A stretch of DNA of 64,000 nt, taken from Lachnospiraceae bacterium UBA7205. Lineage in GTDB: Bacteria > Bacillota > Clostridia > Lachnospirales > Lachnospiraceae. The notes under the pieces are model-generated. The model did not search any database. It saw only the letters and a list, made by a program, of their open reading frames with translations, and was not told the DNA's origin. The DNA lies in contig DKUL01000036.1 of assembly GCA_002490665.1 (NCBI GenBank), positions 1 to 64,000 of the forward strand. Reading direction: 5' to 3'. Of the stretch, positions 35,389 to 43,141 are shown piece by piece (positions within the stretch are counted from its first letter, which is position 1; each line of letters opens with the position of its first letter). Both the position numbers and the translations under genes were made by a program.

Positions 35389-37087
35389 CAGGGAAAAATA
35401 CGCTGCCATGTACGGCGCGACGACAGGTGACCGCATCCGGCTTGCGGACACGTCATTAGTAATTGAGGTCGAAAAGGATTATGCCGTGTACGGCGATGAG
35501 GCAAAGTTTGGCGGCGGCAAGTCCCTGCGCGACGGTATGGGACAGTCGTGTAATGTGCGTGACAGGAATTGTCCCGATACGGTGATTACCAGTGCGGTGA
35601 TTGTGGATTACTGGGGCATTGTCAAGGCGGATGTGGGGATAAAGGACGGAAAAATCTGCGGCATTGGCAAAGCGGGCAACCCGGACATGATGGATGGTGT
35701 GGACGAAAACCTGGTGATCGGGGCAGGAACCGAGGTGATTGCAGGCGAGGGACTGATTCTCACGGCGGGCGGCATGGACACGCATATCCATTTCATCAGC
35801 CCCACACAGATAGAGACGGCGCTTTACAGCGGTGTCACGACCATGATTGGCGGCGGGACGGGACCGGCTGACGGGACGAACGCGACAACCTGTACACCGG
35901 GGCGCTTCCACATCGGGAAGATGCTTGAGGCGGCGGAAGCCCTGCCCATGAATCTGGGATTTCTCGGCAAAGGAAACGCATCCAATCCCGATACGCTGCG
36001 CGAACAGGCTGAGGCTGGCGCCTGCGGCATGAAGCTTCATGAGGACTGGGGTTCCACACCGGCAGCCATAGACAACTGCCTGACCGTATGCGATGAGTAT
36101 GACATCCAGGCGGCGATTCATACGGATACCTTGAATGAAGCCGGTTTTGTGGAGGATACGCTGGCGGCATTCCGGGGAAGAACCATCCATACCTATCACA
36201 CGGAGGGAGCTGGTGGCGGACATGCACCGGATATCATCCGCGCGGCAGCGTTTCCAAATGTCCTCCCATCCTCGACAAATCCGACGATGCCGTTTACGGT
36301 CAATACGCTTGACGAGCATCTGGATATGCTGATGGTCTGCCATCATCTGGATAAAAATGTGGAGGAGGACATCGCGTTTGCAGACTCGCGGATACGCCCC
36401 GAGACGATTGCCGCGGAGGATGTCCTGCACGATATGGGCATTTTTTCGATGATGAGCTCGGATTCACAGGCAATGGGGCGCGTGGGGGAGGTCATCACGC
36501 GCACATGGCAGACTGCGGATAAAATGAAGCGGCAGCGCGGGACACTGCCGGAGGACAGCGCGCGCAACGATAATTTCAGGGTAAGGCGTTATATTGCCAA
36601 GTATACGATAAATCCGGCAGTTGCGCACGGCGTGTCGGATTATGTGGGCTCGGTGGAGGTTGGAAAGCTTGCGGATATCGTGCTGTGGAAGCCGGAACTG
36701 TTTGGCGTCAAGCCGGAGATGATTCTCAAGGGCGGCGTTATCACGGCGTCCAGAATGGGGGATGCCAACGCATCCATCCCGACGCCGCAGCCTGTCCTGT
36801 ATCGGAACATGTTTGGCGCATATGGGCTTGCCCAAAAGAGTACCTGCATTACATTTGTCTCCAAAACAGCCCTGGACAACGGCATTCAGGACAGGCTGTC
36901 CCTGCAAAGACAGATATGCGCAGTCCATAACTGCCGCAGCATCGGGAAGAAGGACATGCGTGTCAATGACGTGATTGCGGATATCGAGGTCAATCCTGAA
37001 AATTATGAGGTTCGTGTCAATGGGGAACGGATTACCTGCGAAGCCGCGGCGGTGCTTCCGCTGGCGCAGCGGTATTATCTGTTTTAA
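35375..37087 (+). CDS. ureC: Urease alpha subunit (catalytic)
   Basis: The catalytic subunit, 570 residues, as in other bacterial ureases. Nickel ligands and catalytic residues are intact: His137 and His139 in GGMDTHIHF, the carbamylated lysine Lys220 in GMKLHEDWG, HTDTLNEAGFVEDT, HTYHTEGAGGGHAPDI, and MSSDSQAMGRVGEV. It hydrolyses urea to ammonia and carbamate. It assembles with the fused UreAB protein and needs UreD, UreF, UreG and UreE for nickel loading, all of which are encoded downstream. Confidence 0.97.
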   Translation: MGRISREKYAAMYGATTGDRIRLADTSLVIEVEKDYAVYGDEAKFGGGKSLRDGMGQSCNVRDRNCPDTVITSAVIVDYWGIVKADVGIKDGKICGIGKAGNPDMMDGVDENLVIGAGTEVIAGEGLILTAGGMDTHIHFISPTQIETALYSGVTTMIGGGTGPADGTNATTCTPGRFHIGKMLEAAEALPMNLGFLGKGNASNPDTLREQAEAGACGMKLHEDWGSTPAAIDNCLTVCDEYDIQAAIHTDTLNEAGFVEDTLAAFRGRTIHTYHTEGAGGGHAPDIIRAAAFPNVLPSSTNPTMPFTVNTLDEHLDMLMVCHHLDKNVEEDIAFADSRIRPETIAAEDVLHDMGIFSMMSSDSQAMGRVGEVITRTWQTADKMKRQRGTLPEDSARNDNFRVRRYIAKYTINPAVAHGVSDYVGSVEVGKLADIVLWKPELFGVKPEMILKGGVITASRMGDANASIPTPQPVLYRNMFGAYGLAQKSTCITFVSKTALDNGIQDRLSLQRQICAVHNCRSIGKKDMRVNDVIADIEVNPENYEVRVNGERITCEAAAVLPLAQRYYLF

Positions 37088-37109
37088 TCGTATATAATGG
37101 AGGATGAAT

Positions 37110-37592
37110 ATGGTTGTAAAAGAGATACTGGGAAGGCTTCCGGCGTATCCGGCGGGGGCGCGGAAGGTTGAAAAGGTGTACCTTGAGTGGTTCGAGCTGG
37201 AAAAAAAGCGCCTGCGCAAGACGCTGGAAAGCGGGGAGGAGATTGGCATCTGTCTGGACGCTTCTGATGCGCATTCACACAGTCATGCACATCTGCACGA
37301 AGGGGATGTGCTCTATGCGGACGAGGAGCGTGTGATTGCCGCGGCAGTCGCTCCCTGTGAGCTTACGGTGGTTGAGGTAACTGGCATGACAGAGATGGGA
37401 CGGCTCTGTTTTGAGCTGGGAAACCGCCATCTTTCCCTGAAAATCGAGGAAAACAGGGTGACCATACCGTATGATGCGCCGACGTTCCATTACCTTGACA
37501 AGATGGGATTTTGCCCTGAAAAGGTGGAGGGCAGCTTTACCCATTTTACCGTATGCCATGGACATAGCCATACAGGGAGTGCGCAGGAATGA
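37110..37592 (+). CDS. ureE: Urease nickel metallochaperone
   Basis: A nickel-binding accessory protein of 160 residues. Histidine-rich segments are at about residue 52 (DAHSHSHAHLHEGD) and at the C-terminus (CHGHSHTGS). The middle reads HYLDKMGFCPEKVEG, a UreE-like segment. GGAGG at 37099-37103 is 6 bases before the ATG at 37110; the ATG at 37104 is too close. It overlaps ureF by 4 bases. Confidence 0.9.
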   Translation: MVVKEILGRLPAYPAGARKVEKVYLEWFELEKKRLRKTLESGEEIGICLDASDAHSHSHAHLHEGDVLYADEERVIAAAVAPCELTVVEVTGMTEMGRLCFELGNRHLSLKIEENRVTIPYDAPTFHYLDKMGFCPEKVEGSFTHFTVCHGHSHTGSAQE

Positions 37593-38275
37593 ATCAGACA
37601 GCGGGTTTTTTAAATATGCTGCAGTCAATGGATGCCTTTTTTCCGGTGGGCGCATTTACATTGTCCAATGGACTGGAGGATTATGTGGCGAGCGGACGCA
37701 TGAAGGACAGTGTGGATTTGAGACAGTATCTTGAGGGATTTATGCAGGTATTTCCCTATAATGACCTGGGCATTGCGGCGTGGGCATACCGTCATTTTCA
37801 AAGCGCTCCGGATATTCTGGAGCTTGACCATGTCGCTGCCGCCTGCAAGGGTGCGCGGGAGGTCAGGATGGGAACCATGCGTATGTGCATCCGGTATCTC
37901 AAGGCGCGGGCGGCAATGGGCGACTGTCAGGGACAGCTCGAAAGATACAGCGCCGCGGTTGCCGCAGGGCAGGCGTACGGCATCCATCCGGTTGCAATTG
38001 GAATATATGGCGCGGAGGTAAGGATTGAGCCGCACATGCTGCTGGTGATGTATGGGTACAGCATCCTGTCGGCAATTGTCAATAACGCGGTGAAGCTTGT
38101 GCCGCTGGGGCAGCTGGACGGTCAGCGGATATTGTTTGAATGCATGAGGGAGCTGGAAGGGCTTGCCGACAGCGCCGTACAGGTAGATATCAGTGAAATC
38201 GGGGCGTCAGGAGCAGCATACGAGATTCACTGCATGAATCATGAGCGGCTGTATTCGCGGCAGTATAGTTCATAA
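37589..38275 (+). CDS. ureF: Urease accessory protein UreF
   Basis: A 228-residue accessory protein that binds UreD and regulates the UreG GTPase during nickel loading. The conserved start LLQSMDAFFPVGAFTLSNGLEDYV and the helix ILSAIVNNAVKLVPLGQLDGQRILF match the family. The ATGA overlap with ureE indicates coupled translation. Mostly helical, no membrane segment. Confidence 0.9.
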   Translation: MNQTAGFLNMLQSMDAFFPVGAFTLSNGLEDYVASGRMKDSVDLRQYLEGFMQVFPYNDLGIAAWAYRHFQSAPDILELDHVAAACKGAREVRMGTMRMCIRYLKARAAMGDCQGQLERYSAAVAAGQAYGIHPVAIGIYGAEVRIEPHMLLVMYGYSILSAIVNNAVKLVPLGQLDGQRILFECMRELEGLADSAVQVDISEIGASGAAYEIHCMNHERLYSRQYSS

Positions 38276-38286
38276 TAATACGGTTA

Positions 38287-38314
38287 CAAGTTTGTGCTTT
38301 GCAGCCCAAACTTG
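38287..38314 (+). repeat. Inverted repeat between ureF and ureG
   Basis: CAAGTTTG at 38287-38294 and CAAACTTG at 38307-38314 form a perfect 8-bp stem with a 12-base loop. It sits between the ureF stop and the ureG ribosome site. There is no T-run, so termination is unlikely. It may adjust ureG expression or mRNA stability. Confidence 0.45.
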
Positions 38315-38343
38315 CAGGCTATGAAAGGAGCATGGTTATAAAA

Positions 38344-38955
38344 ATGTCATATGTAAAGATTGGCGTAGGGGGACCTGTCGGTTCCGGAAAGACGGCACTG
38401 ATAGAGCGCATTACAAGGAAAATGTCAAAGGAATATTCCATCTGTGTCGTGACAAATGATATTTATACAAAGGAGGACGCGGAGTTCCTGATAAAAAATT
38501 CCGCACTCGCGCCGGAGCGGATTGTCGGCGTGGAGACTGGCGGATGCCCGCACACTGCCATCCGGGAGGATTGCAGCATGAACCTTGAGGCGGTGGAGGA
38601 GATGGCGGATAAGTTCCCGGATGCGGAGATTATCTTTATAGAAAGCGGCGGCGACAACCTCTCGGCAACATTCAGCCCCGACCTTGCGGATGCCACAATC
38701 TATGTAATCGATGTGGCACAGGGCGAAAAGATACCCAGAAAAGGAGGACCGGGCGTGACACGCTCCGACCTGCTTGTCATCAACAAGACAGATCTGGCGC
38801 CGATGGTGGGCGCAAGCCTTGAAGTCATGAAAAACGATTCGGAGAGGATGCGGAAGGGAAAAGATTTCCTGTTTACCAGTCTTGTGTCAGAAGGCGGCGC
38901 GGATGCAGTCATTGCCTGGATAAAGAAAAATGTACTGATGGAAGACCTGTTATGA
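38344..38955 (+). CDS. ureG: Urease accessory GTPase UreG
   Basis: A SIMIBI-class GTPase of 203 residues that drives nickel delivery. P-loop GPVGSGKT is at about residues 9-16. VVTNDIYTKEDAEFL, GVETGGCPHTAIREDCSMN (the Cys-Pro-His metal-binding motif), ESGGDNLSATFSP and the GTP-specificity motif NKTDL are all present. The ATG at 38344 begins the usual MSYVKIGVGGP. The ATG at 38332 is only 1 base from the AAAGGAG site, and the one chosen is 13 away, so the start is a compromise. Confidence 0.93.
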   Translation: MSYVKIGVGGPVGSGKTALIERITRKMSKEYSICVVTNDIYTKEDAEFLIKNSALAPERIVGVETGGCPHTAIREDCSMNLEAVEEMADKFPDAEIIFIESGGDNLSATFSPDLADATIYVIDVAQGEKIPRKGGPGVTRSDLLVINKTDLAPMVGASLEVMKNDSERMRKGKDFLFTSLVSEGGADAVIAWIKKNVLMEDLL

Positions 38956-38990
38956 GGGCATGAAATAAAGATTTGACGGAGGATGAGCAG

Positions 38991-39737
38991 ATGGCGGCAA
39001 CGCAGCTTTTTCTGGAAATCGGACCATTTGGAATACAAAAAAGCTATTTTACCAGTCCGTTAAAGCTTGGAACACCAAGGACGGCGGGCGGCAGGCAGAA
39101 AATTGTCCTGATGATGGCATCAGCGGGTGTGCTGAAAGGCGATGCATTTGCGTATCATATTCACTGCCATAAAGGGGCGGATGCGCTGATAACAGAACAG
39201 TCCTACACAAAACTATTTGACATGGGAGGCGGCAGTGCAAAAAAGACGCAGTACATTGTCCTGGATGAGGATGCGTCTCTTTTTTATTGTCCGCAGGCGG
39301 TGGTTCCCTTTGCCGGAAGCAGCTTTGACAATGCCATCGACGTTGATGTCAGGGAAAGCAGCAGGCTGCTCTACACGGATATCGTGACGGCGGGGCGTGT
39401 GGGAATGGGGGAGCGCTTTTCGTTCCGTCATTATCACAGCCGCGTCTGTGTGCGCCTTGACGGAAAACCAGTCTGGATAGACAACTGCATCCTGGAGCCC
39501 GGACGGATGGACATGGGAAACATGGTATTGTTTGACGGGTATACGCACATGGGGACGCTCTATTATTATGGAAAGGATACGGAAAAGAAGGAGGAGCAGC
39601 TTGTGGCGCTTTGCAGCGAATTTTGTCAGAATATGACAGCCGGTGTGTCAAAGCCGCTAAAAGGAGTGTGCCTTAGGGTACTGGCATACTCCGCGCAGGA
39701 TATCGAGGAATTTTTTGCAAAATGTACGGACTGTTGA
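38991..39737 (+). CDS. ureD: Urease accessory protein UreD
   Basis: A 248-residue protein, called UreH in some species, that forms the UreDFG complex on apo-urease. Family features: MMASAGVLKGDAFAYHI, ALITEQSYTKLFDMGGGSAKK and a middle YCPQAVVPFAGSSF. GGAGG is 8 bases before the ATG at 38991; the TTG at 38973 lies before the ribosome site and is not used. UreD is last in the operon here, whereas it comes first in many species. Confidence 0.9.
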   Translation: MAATQLFLEIGPFGIQKSYFTSPLKLGTPRTAGGRQKIVLMMASAGVLKGDAFAYHIHCHKGADALITEQSYTKLFDMGGGSAKKTQYIVLDEDASLFYCPQAVVPFAGSSFDNAIDVDVRESSRLLYTDIVTAGRVGMGERFSFRHYHSRVCVRLDGKPVWIDNCILEPGRMDMGNMVLFDGYTHMGTLYYYGKDTEKKEEQLVALCSEFCQNMTAGVSKPLKGVCLRVLAYSAQDIEEFFAKCTDC

Positions 39738-39792
39738 AAAAAACAGGTAGATATGTATATTTTCAGGGTGGGAATACGCAGGAAAATTGTGT

Positions 39793-39798
39793 TATACT
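39793..39798 (+). promoter_or_regulatory. Extended -10 promoter before the alpha/beta hydrolase
   Basis: TGTTATACT at 39790-39798 fits an extended -10 element (TG, one base, TATACT). The -35 region is weak. It lies 38 bases before the hydrolase ATG and 50 bases after the ureD stop, so the hydrolase could be transcribed on its own. Confidence 0.4.
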
Positions 39799-39836
39799 GT
39801 TATCATCAAATGAAATTCAGGAGGAAAGGGATTTTT

Positions 39837-41015
39837 ATGGGGATAACAGCAAAACAGTTTACATGTGTCAGGGACGGTCTGACAATTCGGGGGATGCAGT
39901 ATTTTCCGGAACAATTTGATGAGAATCGGAACTATCCGGCGGTCATTGCCAGCCACGGTTTCCTGTGCAACTATACAAGCATGGAGAACTGGTGCAGGAG
40001 CTTTGCGGAAACTGGCTATGTGGCATTCTGCTTCAGTTTTTGCGGCGGCGGGAATGAGTCTGAGGAGAAGGCGCTGAAAAGTGACGGGGAGAGCACGAAA
40101 ATGACTGTCTTGACAGAGGTGGAGGACTTGCTTGCCGTGAAAAACTTTGCGGTCGGGCAGGCTTATGTGGATACGGAAAACCTGGTTTTGCTGGGGGAAA
40201 GCCAGGGCGGTTTTGTTTCGGGGCTTGCAGCCGCAAGGTGCGGAGCGGAAATTAAAAAGCTGGTGATGGCATTTCCGGCACTCTGCATTCCCGACCATGC
40301 AAGGCGTGGGTGCCTGGGCGGTTCTGGCTATCAGCCCGACAATGTTCCGGACATACTGGACTGCGGACAGACCAGGCTGGGAAAGGCATTTCATGAGGAG
40401 GCTGTACAGATGGATGCCTATCTGGAGCTTGCACCCTATGAGGGACCTGTCCTGATTTTGCAGGGGCTTTCGGACGATATTGTCAATTATTCCTATGCGG
40501 TTCGGGCAAGGGAAAATTACAGGGAGGGGCAGTGCCATTTACAGCTTGTGCGGAACTTGGGGCATGGTTTCTCAGAAAGCACATACAAGAGTGCGTTTGC
40601 GTCCGTGCGCCAGTTTCTGTCCGGGCGGGAGGAAATCCTGACCATCCGCATTATCCTGACGCATTGTGAAACGCGGACGGAGGGGGAGACGCGCGAGGAC
40701 AGGCTCTTTTTTACAGGCTGGTGTGAGACGCCGTATTTTCAGGGAACTGTACTGCCGGGCGGATGTGATGTGCGGAGCCATTGTGCGGACGGCTCCGCGG
40801 AGATAAGGGCAGAGTACACGCTAGAGGGACTGGACAGGAGCGGAAAGCGGTGCACGATTCACATCGTTAACCAGCAGGGCGAGACGGACTGGAAACCAGT
40901 TGTCACAACGGACAGCGCGGAGCTTGCATGGATGAATGACGCTGACTTGACGGCGGTTGTGGAAGACGGGGAGGGGGACCCCACGATTCGGGTTTATGGC
41001 GATAAACCGCAGTAG
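39837..41015 (+). CDS. Alpha/beta hydrolase with DUF3237-like C-terminal domain
   Basis: A 392-residue protein. The first 270 residues form an alpha/beta hydrolase: oxyanion region SHGFLCNYTS, nucleophile Ser in LLGESQGGFVSG, acid in GLSDDIVNYSY, and His in NLGHGFSES. The last 115 residues carry motifs of DUF3237: FQGTVLPGGCDVRSHCADGS, AEYTLEGLD and IHIVNQQGE. This pairing is not one I know as standard. No signal peptide. The substrate is unknown; an esterase or peptidase is likely. AGGAGG is about 12 bases upstream of the ATG. Confidence 0.75.
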   Translation: MGITAKQFTCVRDGLTIRGMQYFPEQFDENRNYPAVIASHGFLCNYTSMENWCRSFAETGYVAFCFSFCGGGNESEEKALKSDGESTKMTVLTEVEDLLAVKNFAVGQAYVDTENLVLLGESQGGFVSGLAAARCGAEIKKLVMAFPALCIPDHARRGCLGGSGYQPDNVPDILDCGQTRLGKAFHEEAVQMDAYLELAPYEGPVLILQGLSDDIVNYSYAVRARENYREGQCHLQLVRNLGHGFSESTYKSAFASVRQFLSGREEILTIRIILTHCETRTEGETREDRLFFTGWCETPYFQGTVLPGGCDVRSHCADGSAEIRAEYTLEGLDRSGKRCTIHIVNQQGETDWKPVVTTDSAELAWMNDADLTAVVEDGEGDPTIRVYGDKPQ

Positions 41016-41047
41016 AAATTGTTTGCAAAATCAAGTAGGCATATAAT

Positions 41048-41073
41048 CAGGGGCTATGGAAACATAGCCCCTG
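41048..41073. terminator. Convergent hairpin between the hydrolase and chemotaxis genes
   Basis: A perfect 11-bp stem, CAGGGGCTATG at 41048-41058 and CATAGCCCCTG at 41063-41073, with a GAAA tetraloop. It sits between two convergent genes that end at 41015 (+) and 41082 (-). Neither side has a T-run, so it may end transcription only weakly or mainly protect 3' ends. Confidence 0.6.
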
Positions 41074-41081
41074 ACAACATA

Positions 41082-42860
41082 TTATAATTGGAACTTTCCG
41101 GTCGCGTCACTCAGTCTGCCCACAATGCCGTTTGCGTCCTGGAGGGACGTGTTGACGGAATCGGAGATTTGCACCACTTCCATTACGCGGTCTGCGATGT
41201 TTGCCGTGCCCTGTGCGCTTTCCTGTGCCGCCTGCGCAATGCCATTCAGGGAGTCGGTGATATTGTTGATGGATGCGAGAAGCTCTTCGGAAATCGCGCT
41301 GAAGTCGGTGACAAGCGAATCAATCTCCCCAGCATCCTCGTTGTAGTCGTTGGCAATGGTCTCAAACATGCCGATGCTGTCCATCACCTGTGTGTCTATA
41401 AAGGTCAGCAGCTGTTCCGCGTCCATGGCGAGCGTCCCGACAGAATTGTTGACCTGCTCTGTGACTTTCTTGATGTTCTCGGTGCTGCTCTGTGACTGCT
41501 CGGCAAGCTTGCGGATTTCGTCGGCAACAACTGCAAAGCCCTTTCCGGCTTCCCCGGCTCTGGCAGCCTCAATGCTGGCGTTGAGGGACAGCAGATTGGT
41601 CTGTGCGGTGATTTCCATGATGGACTCTGCGAGGGTTGAAATCTCGGAGACGACCTTTACCTTTGCGAGCGCATCCTGCAGGCTGACCTCAATCGCTTTT
41701 TTCTGCTGGACAAGGCTGTTTTTGCTCTCGCCGGCGGAACTCTTGGCGCCGACAGCCTTTTTGTGGATGACCTCGGCGCGCCCTGCGCCCTCCTGTGCAC
41801 GCTCCGCGATATTCCTTGCAGCGTACTCAATTTCCTTGGTCATCTCACTGATGTTTCCGGCGGTGGCGGCAGTCACGTCCATGGATGCCGAGAGCTGTGT
41901 GGTCGTCGAGGAGACGTCTTCCACCTTGGTATTGAGGTTTACCATATTCTCCGAAATGCCGTTGACACTCTCCGTGGTCAGTGTCGTCTCATCCTTGACA
42001 TCATGAATCAGCCCGCCGATGTTGACACGCATCTTTTCCAAAATATTTGAAAGTCTGCCGAAATCGTCCCGGCGCCTTAATGTTTTCTCATTCACCCTGA
42101 CTGAAAAATTGCCGCCCGACATGCTGTTTAGGACATCGCCAACCTGTTTTAGCGGAATGGTGATGTTGAGGATGGTTACTACGAGGAAGAATATGATAAT
42201 GATGGCAAACACACAGCACGCTGTTATGAACAGCCATATTTTCTGGTTGGTAAATGCATGTGCAGTCTCTTTTGATGCGGCAACCTGTGTGTCAATGTTG
42301 TCAATGTAATTTCCGGTGCCGACAACCCAGTCAAACGGCTCGAAATACTCAGTGTATGCGCGTTTTGGCATTGGCTCCGTCCCGCCTTCCTTGGGGTATT
42401 GATAGTCATTGTAATAGCTTCCCTGTGCAACCGCTCCGTCGATGAAATCTTTTACCATCTTAAAGCCTGTCACGTCCTCGGTGCCCAGACGGTTGGTACC
42501 CTCTGTATCATTTCCAAGCAGGACGACATTGGTTCCGTCAGACTGGTCTACCCAGAAATAGCCGTCCGTGCCGTACCGCAACTCCCTTACCTTATCTGCC
42601 GCCAGCTTCATGCCCTCTTCCTTGGTATAGATGCCGGCTTCAATCTCTGCCTGGTAGGTTTTGAGCAGCGAGATGACCTGTCCTACCTGCTGCCTGATGG
42701 AATCATCGTAATCCTTTCGGATGTTTTCTTCCTCCTCCTGCAGGATGCGCTCGTCAATTGCCCGCATACTGCTCACGGAAAAATTAACACTAAACAGCAT
42801 AAAGACAACAACCATAATGCCAATAATTGTCATTTTCAGTTTTACACTCAGATTTTTCAT
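41082..42860 (-). CDS. Methyl-accepting chemotaxis protein with single-Cache sensor
   Basis: A 592-residue chemoreceptor. A membrane helix follows the start (TIIGIMVVVFMLFSVNF). The outside part has a Cache_2-like sensor (GTDGYFWVDQSDG, WVVGTGNYIDNID). A second helix (IWLFITACCVFAIIIIFFL), HAMP domain and the cytoplasmic signalling domain follow, with the tip EAARAGEAGKGFAVVADEIRKLAEQS (given here as EAGKGFAVVADEIR). GAAGGGAG lies before the ATG at 42860. It would sense a small organic acid or similar outside the cell and control CheA. Confidence 0.93.
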   Translation of the reverse strand: MKNLSVKLKMTIIGIMVVVFMLFSVNFSVSSMRAIDERILQEEEENIRKDYDDSIRQQVGQVISLLKTYQAEIEAGIYTKEEGMKLAADKVRELRYGTDGYFWVDQSDGTNVVLLGNDTEGTNRLGTEDVTGFKMVKDFIDGAVAQGSYYNDYQYPKEGGTEPMPKRAYTEYFEPFDWVVGTGNYIDNIDTQVAASKETAHAFTNQKIWLFITACCVFAIIIIFFLVVTILNITIPLKQVGDVLNSMSGGNFSVRVNEKTLRRRDDFGRLSNILEKMRVNIGGLIHDVKDETTLTTESVNGISENMVNLNTKVEDVSSTTTQLSASMDVTAATAGNISEMTKEIEYAARNIAERAQEGAGRAEVIHKKAVGAKSSAGESKNSLVQQKKAIEVSLQDALAKVKVVSEISTLAESIMEITAQTNLLSLNASIEAARAGEAGKGFAVVADEIRKLAEQSQSSTENIKKVTEQVNNSVGTLAMDAEQLLTFIDTQVMDSIGMFETIANDYNEDAGEIDSLVTDFSAISEELLASINNITDSLNGIAQAAQESAQGTANIADRVMEVVQISDSVNTSLQDANGIVGRLSDATGKFQL

Positions 42861-42904
42861 TCGTACATGCTCCCTTCTCATCCAATGATGCCTGAAACAA
42901 ATTA

Positions 42905-42923
42905 TATTTGCATTCTTTGCAAA
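42905..42923 (-). promoter_or_regulatory. Palindrome near the transcription start of the chemoreceptor gene
   Basis: ATTTGCA and TGCAAAT arms at 42905-42911 and 42917-42923 with a 5-base centre. It lies just downstream of the predicted -10 box and overlaps the expected transcription start. An operator is possible; no regulator is identified. Confidence 0.4.
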
Positions 42924-42927
42924 TTTT

Positions 42928-42956
42928 ATTATAACACCGTGGCAGACTATGGTAAA
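42928..42956 (-). promoter_or_regulatory. Promoter of the chemoreceptor gene at 41082-42860
   Basis: On the minus strand, -35 TTTACC (forward 42951-42956), a 17-base spacer, and -10 TATAAT (forward 42928-42933) preceded by TG-T, an extended -10. It lies about 70 bases before the ATG at 42860. Confidence 0.65.
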
Positions 42957-43046
42957 GAAAAATGTGTATTTCATACAAAATATTGCGAAATAACATGGGA
43001 AATTATACAAAATATCTAATAAATTCTTTCTTGTAACGCGAAGTGC

Positions 43047-43074
43047 TTGCATTTTACAGACCTTTCGGTATACT
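43047..43074 (+). promoter_or_regulatory. Promoter of the GH13 glucosidase
   Basis: TTGCAT at 43047-43052, a 16-base spacer, TATACT at 43069-43074. It lies 67 bases before the glucosidase start and faces away from the chemoreceptor promoter. Confidence 0.6.
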
Positions 43075-43141
43075 AAAAATAGTGAGTTACGGAAATACCT
43101 CGGCGGAAGTAATGAATTAAATGGAAAGGTGGAAAATAAAG

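Noticed and set aside
35456..36430. Long minus-strand open frame (about 324 codons) across ureC
   Set aside because: It is the antisense of a well-conserved gene, has no recognisable product or ribosome site, and such frames are common in GC-richer coding DNA.
41088..42050. Plus-strand open frames over the chemoreceptor gene
   Set aside because: The minus strand encodes the full HAMP and signalling domain; the plus frames have no start signals.
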